A stretch of 64,000 bases of DNA, taken from NCBI GenBank assembly GCA_910588955.1, contig CAJURQ010000006.1, positions 44,949 through 108,948 on the forward strand, given 5' to 3'. Under the pieces are notes generated by a model, which did no database searches, was not told where the DNA came from, and worked only from the letters and a program-made list of their open reading frames with translations. The DNA comes from an uncultured Lachnospiraceae bacterium (GTDB lineage Bacteria > Bacillota > Clostridia > Lachnospirales > Lachnospiraceae). Made by a program: the position numbers and the translations under genes. Below, piece after piece: positions 8,711 to 16,219 of the stretch; position 1 is the stretch's first letter; the number at the start of each line of letters is the position of its first letter.

Positions 8711-9562
8711 TTATTTATCAATTTCCAAAAGTTCTTTCCAATTTTCTTTAAAACCCATTGTTGCTATATCAACATTCTCATATTTATCGAACAATATCTC
8801 AATCTTATCTACAAACATATTCCAATGTTTATCATTTTTCAAAATATGTTTAAGACACAACAACACACCAAAAATACGGTTATTTCCAATCCCTGCTTCT
8901 GAATACTCCTTGTACAGCATTGGTGTCTTTGATAATTTCGCATTATACAAGCGTCCATAATGTGCACATATATTTCGAACATAAGAAATACTCTCTAACC
9001 AGCTCTCTAAGTATGTATAGCCTACCCCAAACGATTTCGCTATTGCCTTCTTATCCGGGTTTTTCATATTCTTATAAAACTTAGATAACGTGCCAAAACT
9101 GAAAACTTCCACCAAAGCATATATTGGCAGCATGCCGCCCTCATAATTTACCCGAAAATTCTTAACAAAAGGCGCCTTAGAATTTCTTCTTAGTTCTTCC
9201 TGAATGTCCTTCATGAATTCTTGGTGATACCTTGCATTTCCAAAATTATCTACTTCTAAATAACCTAAAACACCATATTTATCAGCAAAATAATTTGAAA
9301 TTCTGCACCTTACATTTATTTCTATTTTTTCAATTTCAGAGAAAATGACTTGACGAAAATTTGCATTAAAAAGGTACAGCTCTACCAGTTGCTCAAAAGT
9401 AATATGTTCTCTATATCTTCCGTCCTTTGTTTTAAGATTCAAACTGTAGGCTTTAACCAATCTAAAGTATGAAATATCATTTAGTATTCTTTTCGCATAC
9501 TCCTCATCTTCGACAATCAATCCAATATTTTTTAAATTCTCTACCTGTTCATCAATTGTCAT
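8711..9562 (-). CDS. Abi_2 family (AbiD/AbiF-type) abortive infection protein, possibly impaired at its 5' end
   Basis: The 283 residues match Abi_2 proteins: the entry motif MTIDEQVENLKNIGLIV, the DISYFRLVKAYSL block, the GTLSKFYKNM block and a C-terminal HEPN-type R-N-x-C-A-H motif (RNICAHYGR). HEPN Abi proteins are RNases that arrest growth on phage infection. The oddity is upstream. An ATG at 9592, in frame, has an ideal AAGGAGA site seven bases away, but its sixth codon is TAA (9575-9577). The family usually begins with a few residues ending in PP before MTIDEQ, and exactly HQPP is encoded between that TAA and the ATG at 9562. Either the gene has acquired a nonsense codon and is rescued by reinitiation at 9562, or a five-codon minigene is translationally coupled to it. 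AT-rich compared with its neighbours. Confidence 0.85.
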   Translation of the reverse strand: MTIDEQVENLKNIGLIVEDEEYAKRILNDISYFRLVKAYSLNLKTKDGRYREHITFEQLVELYLFNANFRQVIFSEIEKIEINVRCRISNYFADKYGVLGYLEVDNFGNARYHQEFMKDIQEELRRNSKAPFVKNFRVNYEGGMLPIYALVEVFSFGTLSKFYKNMKNPDKKAIAKSFGVGYTYLESWLESISYVRNICAHYGRLYNAKLSKTPMLYKEYSEAGIGNNRIFGVLLCLKHILKNDKHWNMFVDKIEILFDKYENVDIATMGFKENWKELLEIDK

Positions 9563-9615
9563 AGGAGGCTGATGTTATTTTAATTCTTCCATCCAACATT
9601 CTCCTTAAATTAAAA

Positions 9616-9655
9616 GACCCAACATGGTCCGCATCGTTGAGAGGCGTGTTGGGTT
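9616..9655 (-). promoter_or_regulatory. Hairpin directly upstream of the Abi_2 gene (candidate antitoxin ncRNA or leader)
   Basis: ACCCAACA (9617-9624) and TGTTGGGT (9647-9654) form a perfect 8-bp stem around a 22-base loop. On the minus strand it is followed by TCTTTTAATTT and then, within 10 bases, by the AAGGAGA ribosome site at 9600-9606. It could act as a terminator/attenuator, a translation-control element, or part of a separate ncRNA. Abi_2/AbiF toxins have been reported to pair with an adjacent non-coding RNA, which is why this hairpin deserves attention; the assignment is inference. Confidence 0.5.
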
Positions 9656-9794
9656 CTGTTAGTTATTATTATATTCATTTTAGGGAAAAAATCAACCATT
9701 AAGTACGCTTTTTATATTTTTCTTTACATTTGCTGCCGGGCTTTGTATATTGGTAGGAGGGCGGCTGAAAGGCAACGCAGAAAAGAGGTTCGAT

Positions 9795-10061
9795 ATGTTT
9801 CGTCTATGGGCAAAAGAGTTTAAGGATAACCGGATGGTAAAAGATACCGTGATCGAGGATGGGCGGGCGGAAACGCGCACCCACAAGGTATTTGACGCGT
9901 TGGACGAAGTCTGCCTGCAATTCGATCTGGGAAAACCGATCTGGCTGGAAAGCACTGTCGCCGAATTTAAGCGGCACAGCAAGGCGCGTTTTAATCAGGA
10001 TAATTTTATAGAAGAAATTGATTTTGATTTTCTGGAGATTCATGTGATCGAGGAGGACTGA
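9795..10061 (+). CDS. Conserved hypothetical protein, 88 residues
   Basis: Small acidic cytosolic protein without membrane segments. The start at 9795 is chosen because AAGAGG stands six bases upstream; 15 further in-frame codons upstream have no ribosome site and look non-coding. The sequence (MFRLWAKEFKDNRM, THKVFDALDEVC, FDLGKPIWL, FKRHSKARF, DFDFLEIHVIEED) resembles small uncharacterised proteins I associate with Lachnospiraceae genomes, and it keeps the GC-rich codon use of the core genes rather than that of the neighbouring Abi gene. No function can be assigned. It stands alone, 130-230 bp from its neighbours. Confidence 0.75.
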   Translation: MFRLWAKEFKDNRMVKDTVIEDGRAETRTHKVFDALDEVCLQFDLGKPIWLESTVAEFKRHSKARFNQDNFIEEIDFDFLEIHVIEED

Positions 10062-10141
10062 AGTTCCCCGGTCTTTTTCTTGGCTTCGGCAATATTTCCA
10101 AAACAAAGAAAAATCCACATAATATTTTGTGTATAAAGTGA

Positions 10142-10170
10142 TTGACTTTGCACATTTTAAGTAGTAGTAT
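10142..10170 (+). promoter_or_regulatory. Sigma-A-type promoter of the hemolysin III gene
   Basis: TTGACT (10142-10147), 17-bp spacer, TAGTAT (10165-10170), about 70 bases before the start codon at 10240. Confidence 0.6.
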
Positions 10171-10239
10171 CATAGTATATTACACATAGTTTTTAAAACT
10201 ACATGTCGAAGTTTGAATATTTATAAGGGAGTTGATTTT

Positions 10240-10890
10240 ATGCAAATTACCATTCGTGAACCCGGAAGCGCCATCACCCACTTTATCGGCATGATGATGG
10301 CAATTATCGCGGCGACGCCGCTTATGGTGAAAGCCGCCACAGACGCAGATCATATCGTCTTTATTGCGCTCGCCGTATTTATATGCAGTATGGTTGCCCT
10401 CTACGGCGCAAGCGCGCTCTACCACAGCGTCACCGTGAAGGACAGCATCTTGAAAATATTCCGCAAGTTGGACCATATGATGATTTTCGTGCTGATTGCC
10501 GGTTCCTACACCCCGGTCTGTCTGGTAATTCTCGGCGACCGCCGCGGATATATGCTGCTTGCCGCGGTCTGGAGCATCGCCATTGTCGGCATGGTGATTA
10601 AAATGTGCTGGATTACGTGCCCGAAGTGGTTTTCGTCGATTCTGTACATCGCGATGGGCTGGGCTTGCCTCGCCGTATTCGGCACGCTGTGGAACACCCT
10701 CTCAAGAGGCGCTTTTCTGTGGCTTTTGGCGGGCGGCATTTTCTACACGGTGGGCGGCGTGATCTACGCGCTGAAACTGCCCATCTTTAACTCAAAACAT
10801 AAGAACTTCGGTTCTCACGAAATCTTTCACTTGTTTGTGATGGGCGGGAGCGTATGCCACTTTATCTTTATGTATCTGTATGTGGCGTGA
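10240..10890 (+). CDS. trhA: Hemolysin III family (PAQR/TrhA) membrane protein
   Basis: Seven-helix membrane protein of the PAQR superfamily; bacterial members are called hemolysin III or TrhA and are linked to membrane-lipid homeostasis. The 216-residue length is typical. The hallmark residues are present: the Ser/His pair in ALYGASALYHS, Asp in KLDHMMIFVLIAGSYTP, and the C-terminal metal-binding HEIFH. Start at 10240 because GGGAG lies eight bases upstream; an earlier in-frame start at 10213 lacks one. The 3' end of the gene (10839-10890) and the following dozen bases recur, with four mismatches, after the AbiE pair at 12723-12786. Confidence 0.9.
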   Translation: MQITIREPGSAITHFIGMMMAIIAATPLMVKAATDADHIVFIALAVFICSMVALYGASALYHSVTVKDSILKIFRKLDHMMIFVLIAGSYTPVCLVILGDRRGYMLLAAVWSIAIVGMVIKMCWITCPKWFSSILYIAMGWACLAVFGTLWNTLSRGAFLWLLAGGIFYTVGGVIYALKLPIFNSKHKNFGSHEIFHLFVMGGSVCHFIFMYLYVA

Positions 10891-10902
10891 CGGGATTCAC
10901 TA
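10839..10902 (+). repeat. Direct repeat, copy 1 (3' end of trhA); copy 2 at 12723-12786
   Basis: 64 bases covering the last 17 codons of trhA and the start of its downstream hairpin match 12723-12786 at 60 positions. The AbiE pair lies between the two copies. The remaining trhA-abiEi gap to 11189 (about 290 bp) holds a degenerate trhA terminator and two GGCTGC-G/A-G-type direct repeats near 11000-11035; I see no gene in it. Confidence 0.85.
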
Positions 10903-11189
10903 TAATAAACCCTGTGCCAAATAGAATAGTCCCTTCCGTTGCAAGCATCAGATAAATATTTTATAATTCCGAGTTTGACACTTGTAAAAGTGAAAAGTGG
11001 CTGCAGACCCAGTAATAATGAGGCTGCGGTCATTTTCTCTTTGAAAACGATTTGTGCTATTTTTTTACTTCTTCTGTTTTGGTTCTTTTGATCATACTTC
11101 TCATAGTTGAAACTTGCAATATTTCTTGGTTTATTATAAAATATAAGCGTACAATTATTTGAATTTGCATGTAGAAAGTTGGTGCCTGC

Positions 11190-11795
11190 ATGGATAAAAA
11201 AACATGTGCACAAAAAGTCATTTTAAATAAGGGCGGCATAGCAAAAACAGCCGATTTCGTTTTGGCAGGCATTAAAAGCTATGAAGTTGCGGCACTCTGT
11301 AAGGAAGGTGTCATAGAAAGAATTCGCCGTGGTTTTTATCAACTGCCTCAAAGTGTTATCGTAACAGACGAACAGCTAATAAAGGAAATTCTTCCACAAG
11401 GAATTATCTGTGTAGAATCGGCTTTGTTTCATTATGGATATAGCGATTTTTCACCTCGTGAATGGTCAATTGCTGTGCCTAGAACAGCTTCAAGAACTGT
11501 AAAACGAGTACAGGAAATATCGCTGAAGGCTTACTTTATTCCAAAAAATATATTTAATCTTGGTAAGGTCACTGATAATTTTAACGGCGTTTCTTTGGCG
11601 GTTTACGACCGTGAAAGAACGCTTTGCGACTGTTTCAAGTATCGCACGAAACTGGATAATGAAATTTTTAATAAAGCTGTCAACGCCTATGCCGCTGACG
11701 ACAACAAAAATCTTACAAACCTTTCTAAATATGCAAAAGAAATGAAGCTTTATACAAAGGTCATGAATGTAATGGAGGTGCTTTTGAATGGCTGA
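11190..11795 (+). CDS. abiEi: AbiEi-type antitoxin (type IV toxin-antitoxin system)
   Basis: A 201-residue protein with an N-terminal winged-helix region (about 15-60: GGIAKTADFVLAGI, LCKEGVIERIRRGFYQLP) and the AbiEi C-terminal domain (VESALFHYGYSDFSPREWSIAVPR, YDRERTLCDCFKYR). In known systems the antitoxin represses its own promoter and counteracts the nucleotidyltransferase toxin without forming a stable complex with it. Its last eight bases overlap the start of the toxin gene, so the two are translationally coupled. Base composition is clearly more AT-rich than trhA, consistent with acquisition. Confidence 0.9.
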   Translation: MDKKTCAQKVILNKGGIAKTADFVLAGIKSYEVAALCKEGVIERIRRGFYQLPQSVIVTDEQLIKEILPQGIICVESALFHYGYSDFSPREWSIAVPRTASRTVKRVQEISLKAYFIPKNIFNLGKVTDNFNGVSLAVYDRERTLCDCFKYRTKLDNEIFNKAVNAYAADDNKNLTNLSKYAKEMKLYTKVMNVMEVLLNG

Positions 11796-12696
11796 CATAG
11801 CTGCGTCTGTGCTCGCGCGACTAAAAAACAAAGCTACGGAAAGTGGTAGAAGTTATCAGCTCTGCCTGCAGCTTTTTTGTCAGGAAGAATTCTTACGCCG
11901 TTTGGAAAAATCCAAATATGCCGATAATCTTATACTTAAAGGCGGACTATTCATTTATTCAGTTACCGACTTTGACAGCCGTGTTACAGTGGATGTTGAT
12001 TTTCTTCTTAGAAAAGTACCCAATACTCCCGAACAGTTGAAACCAGTATTGGAAGAAATCATTGAAACATCTACTGGAAATGATTTTATTACCTTTGAAA
12101 TTAAGGAAATTGTGCCTATTGCCATTGCAAAGAAGTATGCTGGTATCGGAGCTTCCCTCGTGGCTCGGATCAAGAATACGAAGACACCGTTTAGTATTGA
12201 TTTTGGTGTTGGCGATGTTATTGTCCCAAAACAAGAAAAAAGAAAAATCCCTACGCAGCTCGATGATTTCCCAGCACCTACAGTAAATACTTATTCGCTT
12301 GAAACAACGATAGCGGAAAAGATAGACGCAATACTCAGCCTAATGGAGTTCTCCAGCAGAATGAAAGACTATTACGACATTTATTACCTTGCAAATAAAT
12401 TTGATTTTGACGGATCCACACTTACCGAAGCTTTGAAAAAGACCTTTGAAAACCGTGGACATACCTTTACGGTTGAACAGTTTGCGCAGGTTATGGGTTT
12501 TGGAAATGACGAAGCAATGAAGAAAAAATGGAAAGCTTTCTGCCGTAAAATTAATACAAATACCGAGGATTACGAAATTGTACTACGGAAGATAAATAGA
12601 TTTCTTTCTAAGCCGTTTGCAGCGGCTATTGCCGATACCAGCCTGACTGAATGCTGGGTTTCCTCGGTAAATAATTGGCAGAAAGGTGGATTTTAA
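11788..12696 (+). CDS. abiEii: AbiEii/DUF1814 nucleotidyltransferase toxin
   Basis: A 302-residue nucleotidyltransferase-fold toxin. The active-site pattern is present: LILKGGLFIYS followed by the acidic pair in TVDVDFLLRK, an IAEKIDAI block and the KDYYDIYYLA motif typical of DUF1814. AbiEii proteins transfer nucleotides to cellular targets and stop growth, giving phage resistance. The ATG has GGAGG about 7-11 bases upstream, inside abiEi. All motifs look intact, so the pair should be functional. The coding region ends 12 bases before a decayed duplicate of the trhA 3' end. Confidence 0.9.
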   Translation: MADIAASVLARLKNKATESGRSYQLCLQLFCQEEFLRRLEKSKYADNLILKGGLFIYSVTDFDSRVTVDVDFLLRKVPNTPEQLKPVLEEIIETSTGNDFITFEIKEIVPIAIAKKYAGIGASLVARIKNTKTPFSIDFGVGDVIVPKQEKRKIPTQLDDFPAPTVNTYSLETTIAEKIDAILSLMEFSSRMKDYYDIYYLANKFDFDGSTLTEALKKTFENRGHTFTVEQFAQVMGFGNDEAMKKKWKAFCRKINTNTEDYEIVLRKINRFLSKPFAAAIADTSLTECWVSSVNNWQKGGF

Positions 12697-12708
12697 AAGG
12701 GGGCTCCA

Positions 12709-12774
12709 ATTCTGTATATCGCGATGGGTGGGAGCGTGTGCCACTTTATCTTTATGTATTTGTATGTGGCGTGA
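12709..12774 (+). pseudogene. Remnant of a second trhA 3' end with an internal deletion
   Basis: The bases encode the trhA peptide ILYIAMG joined directly to GGSVCHFIFMYLYVA and a TGA stop. In the intact gene these two segments (10639-10658 and 10839-10890) are 186 bp apart; both contain GATGGG, so an in-frame deletion between short repeats explains the join. No start or ribosome site remains. Confidence 0.8.
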
Positions 12775-12797
12775 CAGGATTCACTATGTGAATCCTG
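12775..12797. terminator. Perfect hairpin after the AbiE pair and trhA remnant
   Basis: CAGGATTCAC, loop TAT, GTGAATCCTG: a 10-bp perfect stem usable from either strand, with only a weak T-tail. It is the intact form of the degenerate hairpin that follows the functional trhA at 10891-10912. It lies between the converging AbiE and acyltransferase units. Confidence 0.6.
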
Positions 12798-12896
12798 CGC
12801 TTTACCAAAGTAAACTTACTAATTTTATCATTTGAAGATAGCAGGATTCTCTCTTTACCTATTTTCTCTAACATAATTATCATTCTTATATAACTT

Positions 12897-13827
12897 TTAT
12901 TTTTTAGATATACGTTTAATATCTTCAAATGCTTTTTGGCTTTCTATAATATTTTTGTGTTTAAAAATCAATCCATCAATATACTCCTCATTAAAATAAG
13001 ACCACTCTTTGAACCGTTCAGATTTATAAATTTCCCACTCATTTCCTATTATCTCTTTCCGCCTTAATTGAGGCTCAGTTTCCCAAATTTCCCACTTTAA
13101 TGTGGCAAGAATATCCCTTAGCGTATTAATTGCTCTAGTTTTTTCATCGACTTCTAATCCAAAAGACTGCATATCAAAGTTTTTACCGATATTTATTTTA
13201 AAATGTTTTCCATACTGTTCTGCTGCAATAGGAACAATTATAGAATTGGATAATTGGGCAATCTGAACAATCCCCCAATAACAAGGCAACACTGGCAGAT
13301 TTGGCGAAATATTCCATGTCCCTTCTGGAAAGTACATTAAATTTCCGCCAGAATTTAAATGCTGAACCATTCTTTGTGATACACTTGCTCGATCTTCTTT
13401 TATTTTTTCATTAAAATATATCACTCCATTTAGTTGCAAAAAAAAACGCATCTATTATTCCCTGTATATGCTCGTAATCTCCTGAAAGTAAATAATAATG
13501 CTCTTTAATTGCTTCACTGATTACTTGAATATCGAATTTTCCAACATGAGTTATAGCAAAAATAATTGGGCGATTTGTTTTCTCTCTATTATCGTTTATT
13601 ATTTCATAACTTAATCCACCAACGTGATTTTGTATTATGTAAACCAAAAGCACTAATGGATGAAGTCTTCTTCGTGTTTTTAAGGATAAGCGTCCGAGAT
13701 AACTGTTTTCCTCTTTATGCCTTAAATCAAAATACATTTGATAAAATGATTCCACCCTTTTCTGATGCTCTTCCTCGCTTACGCTAGTTTCAAGCATTCT
13801 TACTTGCTCTTCCGCTAGAATATTCAT
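12897..13827 (-). pseudogene. Lysophospholipid acyltransferase-like gene, frameshifted in a T9 run
   Basis: The N-terminal part (13411-13827) and the C-terminal part (up to 13451) lie in different frames. Joined, they give one protein of about 308 residues that aligns with the 313-residue neighbour along its whole length. The break is at a run of nine T on the coding strand (13438-13446); eight would restore the frame. Both catalytic motifs survive: THVGKFD (HX4D) before the break and FPEGTWN after it. Either a true mutation, a slippage (phase-variable) site, or a homopolymer sequencing error. Last gene of the acyltransferase operon, nine bases behind its neighbour. Confidence 0.8.
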
Positions 13828-13836
13828 TACTGTTCC

Positions 13837-14778
13837 CTACCTTTCCAGCCCTATTTTTACAACGCACTTTTCCCGTGTTTCCTCTTCCAGTAATATCTGA
13901 TACCAGAGCGGCATCTTCCCCGTCATTAAATCTTTCTGCACCTGCCAGTACTCCCATTTTTCATGGGGAATATATGTATTGACTACCTGCTCTTTCATGG
14001 AATATTCTTTCCATTCCATAATACGGCTCCGAATAAATTTATCCCAATAATCACAGGTCAGACTACTCCGTTGGCATATCCCATTTCCTTCCCAAATTTT
14101 CCACTTTAATCCGGCAAGTTCATCCCGCAAAGCAACTGTAAGTCGTTGTTTATCCATCTGTAACCCGGCTGGTTCCAGTACCCGCCCCTGACATATCACA
14201 AAATGTTTTTCATATTGCTCTATGGCAATGGGTACGATCACCGCACCGGCAGAAATGGCAACGTCGGCAGTACCATATGCAATATCGCGTATCATCTCAT
14301 TCTCTGACAGGTTCCATGTCCCTTCTGGAAATATCATTATATTTCTGCCGGACTGCAGTAGCTTTATCATCATGCTCTTTGTATTTGCCTTGTCCTCTTT
14401 ATCCTCCTCATCTACATATATGACGCCATTCCATCTCATAAAGAAACCGCCTATTGTACCGTGTAAATGTATGAAATCGGCGGCAATTACAAAAAACTGT
14501 TCCCGTATTGCTTCATTTACAATTTCAAAGTCCCATTTTCCAATATGCGTAACGGCAAAAATGACGGGGTGCCCTTTTGGCACTTTTATGTCATTTAATA
14601 TTTCTACTGTAAAACCATTTACTTTTCTTTGAATCCATAAACACAGCCGAAACAGCGGGCGAAATTGTTTCCTTAGCATTTTATGCGGGATCTTTTTTTT
14701 GTCTTTCAGTATTAGTTTCTTATTTCTCTTATAACGTTTAAAGCTTTCGACCTGCCTGTCTATCCGATTATTTTTCAA
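13837..14778 (-). CDS. Lysophospholipid acyltransferase-like protein (LPLAT/PlsC fold)
   Basis: A 313-residue protein with the two hallmark acyltransferase blocks: THIGKWD (HX4D, catalytic His/Asp) at about residue 93 and IFPEGTWN (glycerophosphate-binding block) near 160. The first is preceded by a basic region that may attach it to the membrane. Family enzymes acylate lysophospholipids or other small acceptors at the inner membrane face. The C-terminal half carries an LRDELAGLKWKIWE-type segment shared with two other proteins of this cluster but not with ordinary PlsC, so this looks like a distinct subfamily. The start is TTG, six bases after GAGGAG. The ten-base gap to the upstream gene indicates one operon. 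The substrate is unknown. Confidence 0.85.
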   Translation of the reverse strand: MKNNRIDRQVESFKRYKRNKKLILKDKKKIPHKMLRKQFRPLFRLCLWIQRKVNGFTVEILNDIKVPKGHPVIFAVTHIGKWDFEIVNEAIREQFFVIAADFIHLHGTIGGFFMRWNGVIYVDEEDKEDKANTKSMMIKLLQSGRNIMIFPEGTWNLSENEMIRDIAYGTADVAISAGAVIVPIAIEQYEKHFVICQGRVLEPAGLQMDKQRLTVALRDELAGLKWKIWEGNGICQRSSLTCDYWDKFIRSRIMEWKEYSMKEQVVNTYIPHEKWEYWQVQKDLMTGKMPLWYQILLEEETREKCVVKIGLER

Positions 14779-14788
14779 GCTTTTCTCC

Positions 14789-16102
14789 TCAGTCTTTTAA
14801 AATTCTATTCATCAGTTTTTTGTTTTCTTTTAAACATATAGATTGCGTATTCATGAAATATTCCATCGCCAAATCTATGCTCATATTTTCAGGAGAAAAT
14901 GGCTCTCCGAAATTAACAATAACTTTTATCCTTTTATCATTAACCCACAATATCGTTATTGGCTGTATAATAGAATGATTTTTCTTTGCCAGCGCAATAA
15001 ATGTTCTGTCAAAATTCCCAAAATCGGCTTGGGGTGGTCTTCTTGTTGTACCTTCTCCGAAAATTCCTATTTTTGATTTTATTTTGAGGTAATTATTCAT
15101 ATCCTTAATGGCAGTAATATTATTTGCATTCTCATTATCACTTTTTCTTTCAATCGGAATGCACTCTAAATAATATAATATTTTTTTCGTTATTTTACGC
15201 AGAACAGCCTTTTTACTATTATTAAAAACACTGTCTTCTCCTTCAAAAAATCGTAGCAATGCTGCCCAATGTATATGTGTACATAATATAGCGGAGATTA
15301 TAATTGGATCCCATGTACTTCTATGATTAGGAGCATATACTATACCTGTCGATGAGTCTAAGCATATATTTTCTTTGTTTAAAATTAATGGTTTAAATTT
15401 AAATAGAAACAAAGGGCAAAGCGGCTTAAGCCTATTAAAATACATGCTGGATTTTGCCTCTTTATCATAATATTTTAGATTTGCGCCAAATAATCCGTTT
15501 AAAGCTCTGTCGATTTCACCAAGATTAAAGGATTCTATATGTTGCATATTTCTATTTATTGTCACTGTTTGATTATGCCGACCTTTTATGTAAATAACTT
15601 TATAGTCATTTTGTGATAACTTCTCAATAATTTTGGGCTTATCATCAAACACTAGATCAGCATTTGCATTTATTATTCCATTAATTTTAGCATCATCATT
15701 TAGATAAAAAAAGATGCTTGATGGTGTTACAAAAATACCATTTAATATAAATTGAATCCAAGTAAGTATTCTAACGAAAATACTTTTTATATTATTTCCA
15801 CACGAATATCTACGAGATGTATGTATCTCAATTGTATGATTTTTGTTTCTGATTTGTTTAAAAAAAGGTTTAACTCCTTTACGAAACTTTAATGTAAAAA
15901 AGGAAATAAAATTCTTCTTCCAAAATCGCTTTATAATTTTATTTTTGTCTTGCTCATCAATATCAAAAATTTCTTCAATTTCAAGAAAATCAATATTTTT
16001 AATTTTCAAATGATAATTTTGAATTATGAATGGAATTGCTTTGTTGTCTATAAAGGCATTGTAGTCAGTAAGAGTTCCATCAATATCAAATATTATTTTC
16101 AT
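14789..16102 (-). CDS. HAD-like phosphatase domain fused to a lysophospholipid acyltransferase domain
   Basis: The N-terminal half (about 1-190) begins with the HAD nucleophile motif FDIDGTL and carries later HAD-type segments (HTSRR, LVFDDKPKIIEKL). The C-terminal half (about 225-437) is an LPLAT domain with NHRSTWD (NHX4D) and FGEGTTR (EGTR block), closer to classical PlsC than its neighbours. A bifunctional phosphatase/acyltransferase, for example processing a phosphorylated head group and acylating it, is a reasonable but unproven reading. Strong GGAGG site seven bases before the ATG. It is the most AT-rich gene of the island. It is followed by the 313-residue acyltransferase after ten bases; a 117-bp gap separates it from the gene upstream. 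Confidence 0.85.
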   Translation of the reverse strand: MKIIFDIDGTLTDYNAFIDNKAIPFIIQNYHLKIKNIDFLEIEEIFDIDEQDKNKIIKRFWKKNFISFFTLKFRKGVKPFFKQIRNKNHTIEIHTSRRYSCGNNIKSIFVRILTWIQFILNGIFVTPSSIFFYLNDDAKINGIINANADLVFDDKPKIIEKLSQNDYKVIYIKGRHNQTVTINRNMQHIESFNLGEIDRALNGLFGANLKYYDKEAKSSMYFNRLKPLCPLFLFKFKPLILNKENICLDSSTGIVYAPNHRSTWDPIIISAILCTHIHWAALLRFFEGEDSVFNNSKKAVLRKITKKILYYLECIPIERKSDNENANNITAIKDMNNYLKIKSKIGIFGEGTTRRPPQADFGNFDRTFIALAKKNHSIIQPITILWVNDKRIKVIVNFGEPFSPENMSIDLAMEYFMNTQSICLKENKKLMNRILKD

Positions 16103-16219
16103 TTATTAGCCTCCGTTTAACCAAAGCGTAAAACCACAAAAAACAAATCGCATACTTTTTAACGATTCTAATTAACGCGTGTTTTGTCCTTTTTGAAAAT
16201 ATCCAAATACATCTTCCCC

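Noticed and set aside
9750..9794. Fifteen extra N-terminal codons for the 88-residue hypothetical protein
   Set aside because: No ribosome site before the upstream ATG, while AAGAGG precedes the internal ATG at 9795.
12723..12786. Direct repeat interpreted as attL/attR of an integrative element
   Set aside because: The copy contains a further upstream trhA piece joined by an internal deletion, and no integrase lies between the repeats; a decayed gene copy explains it better.
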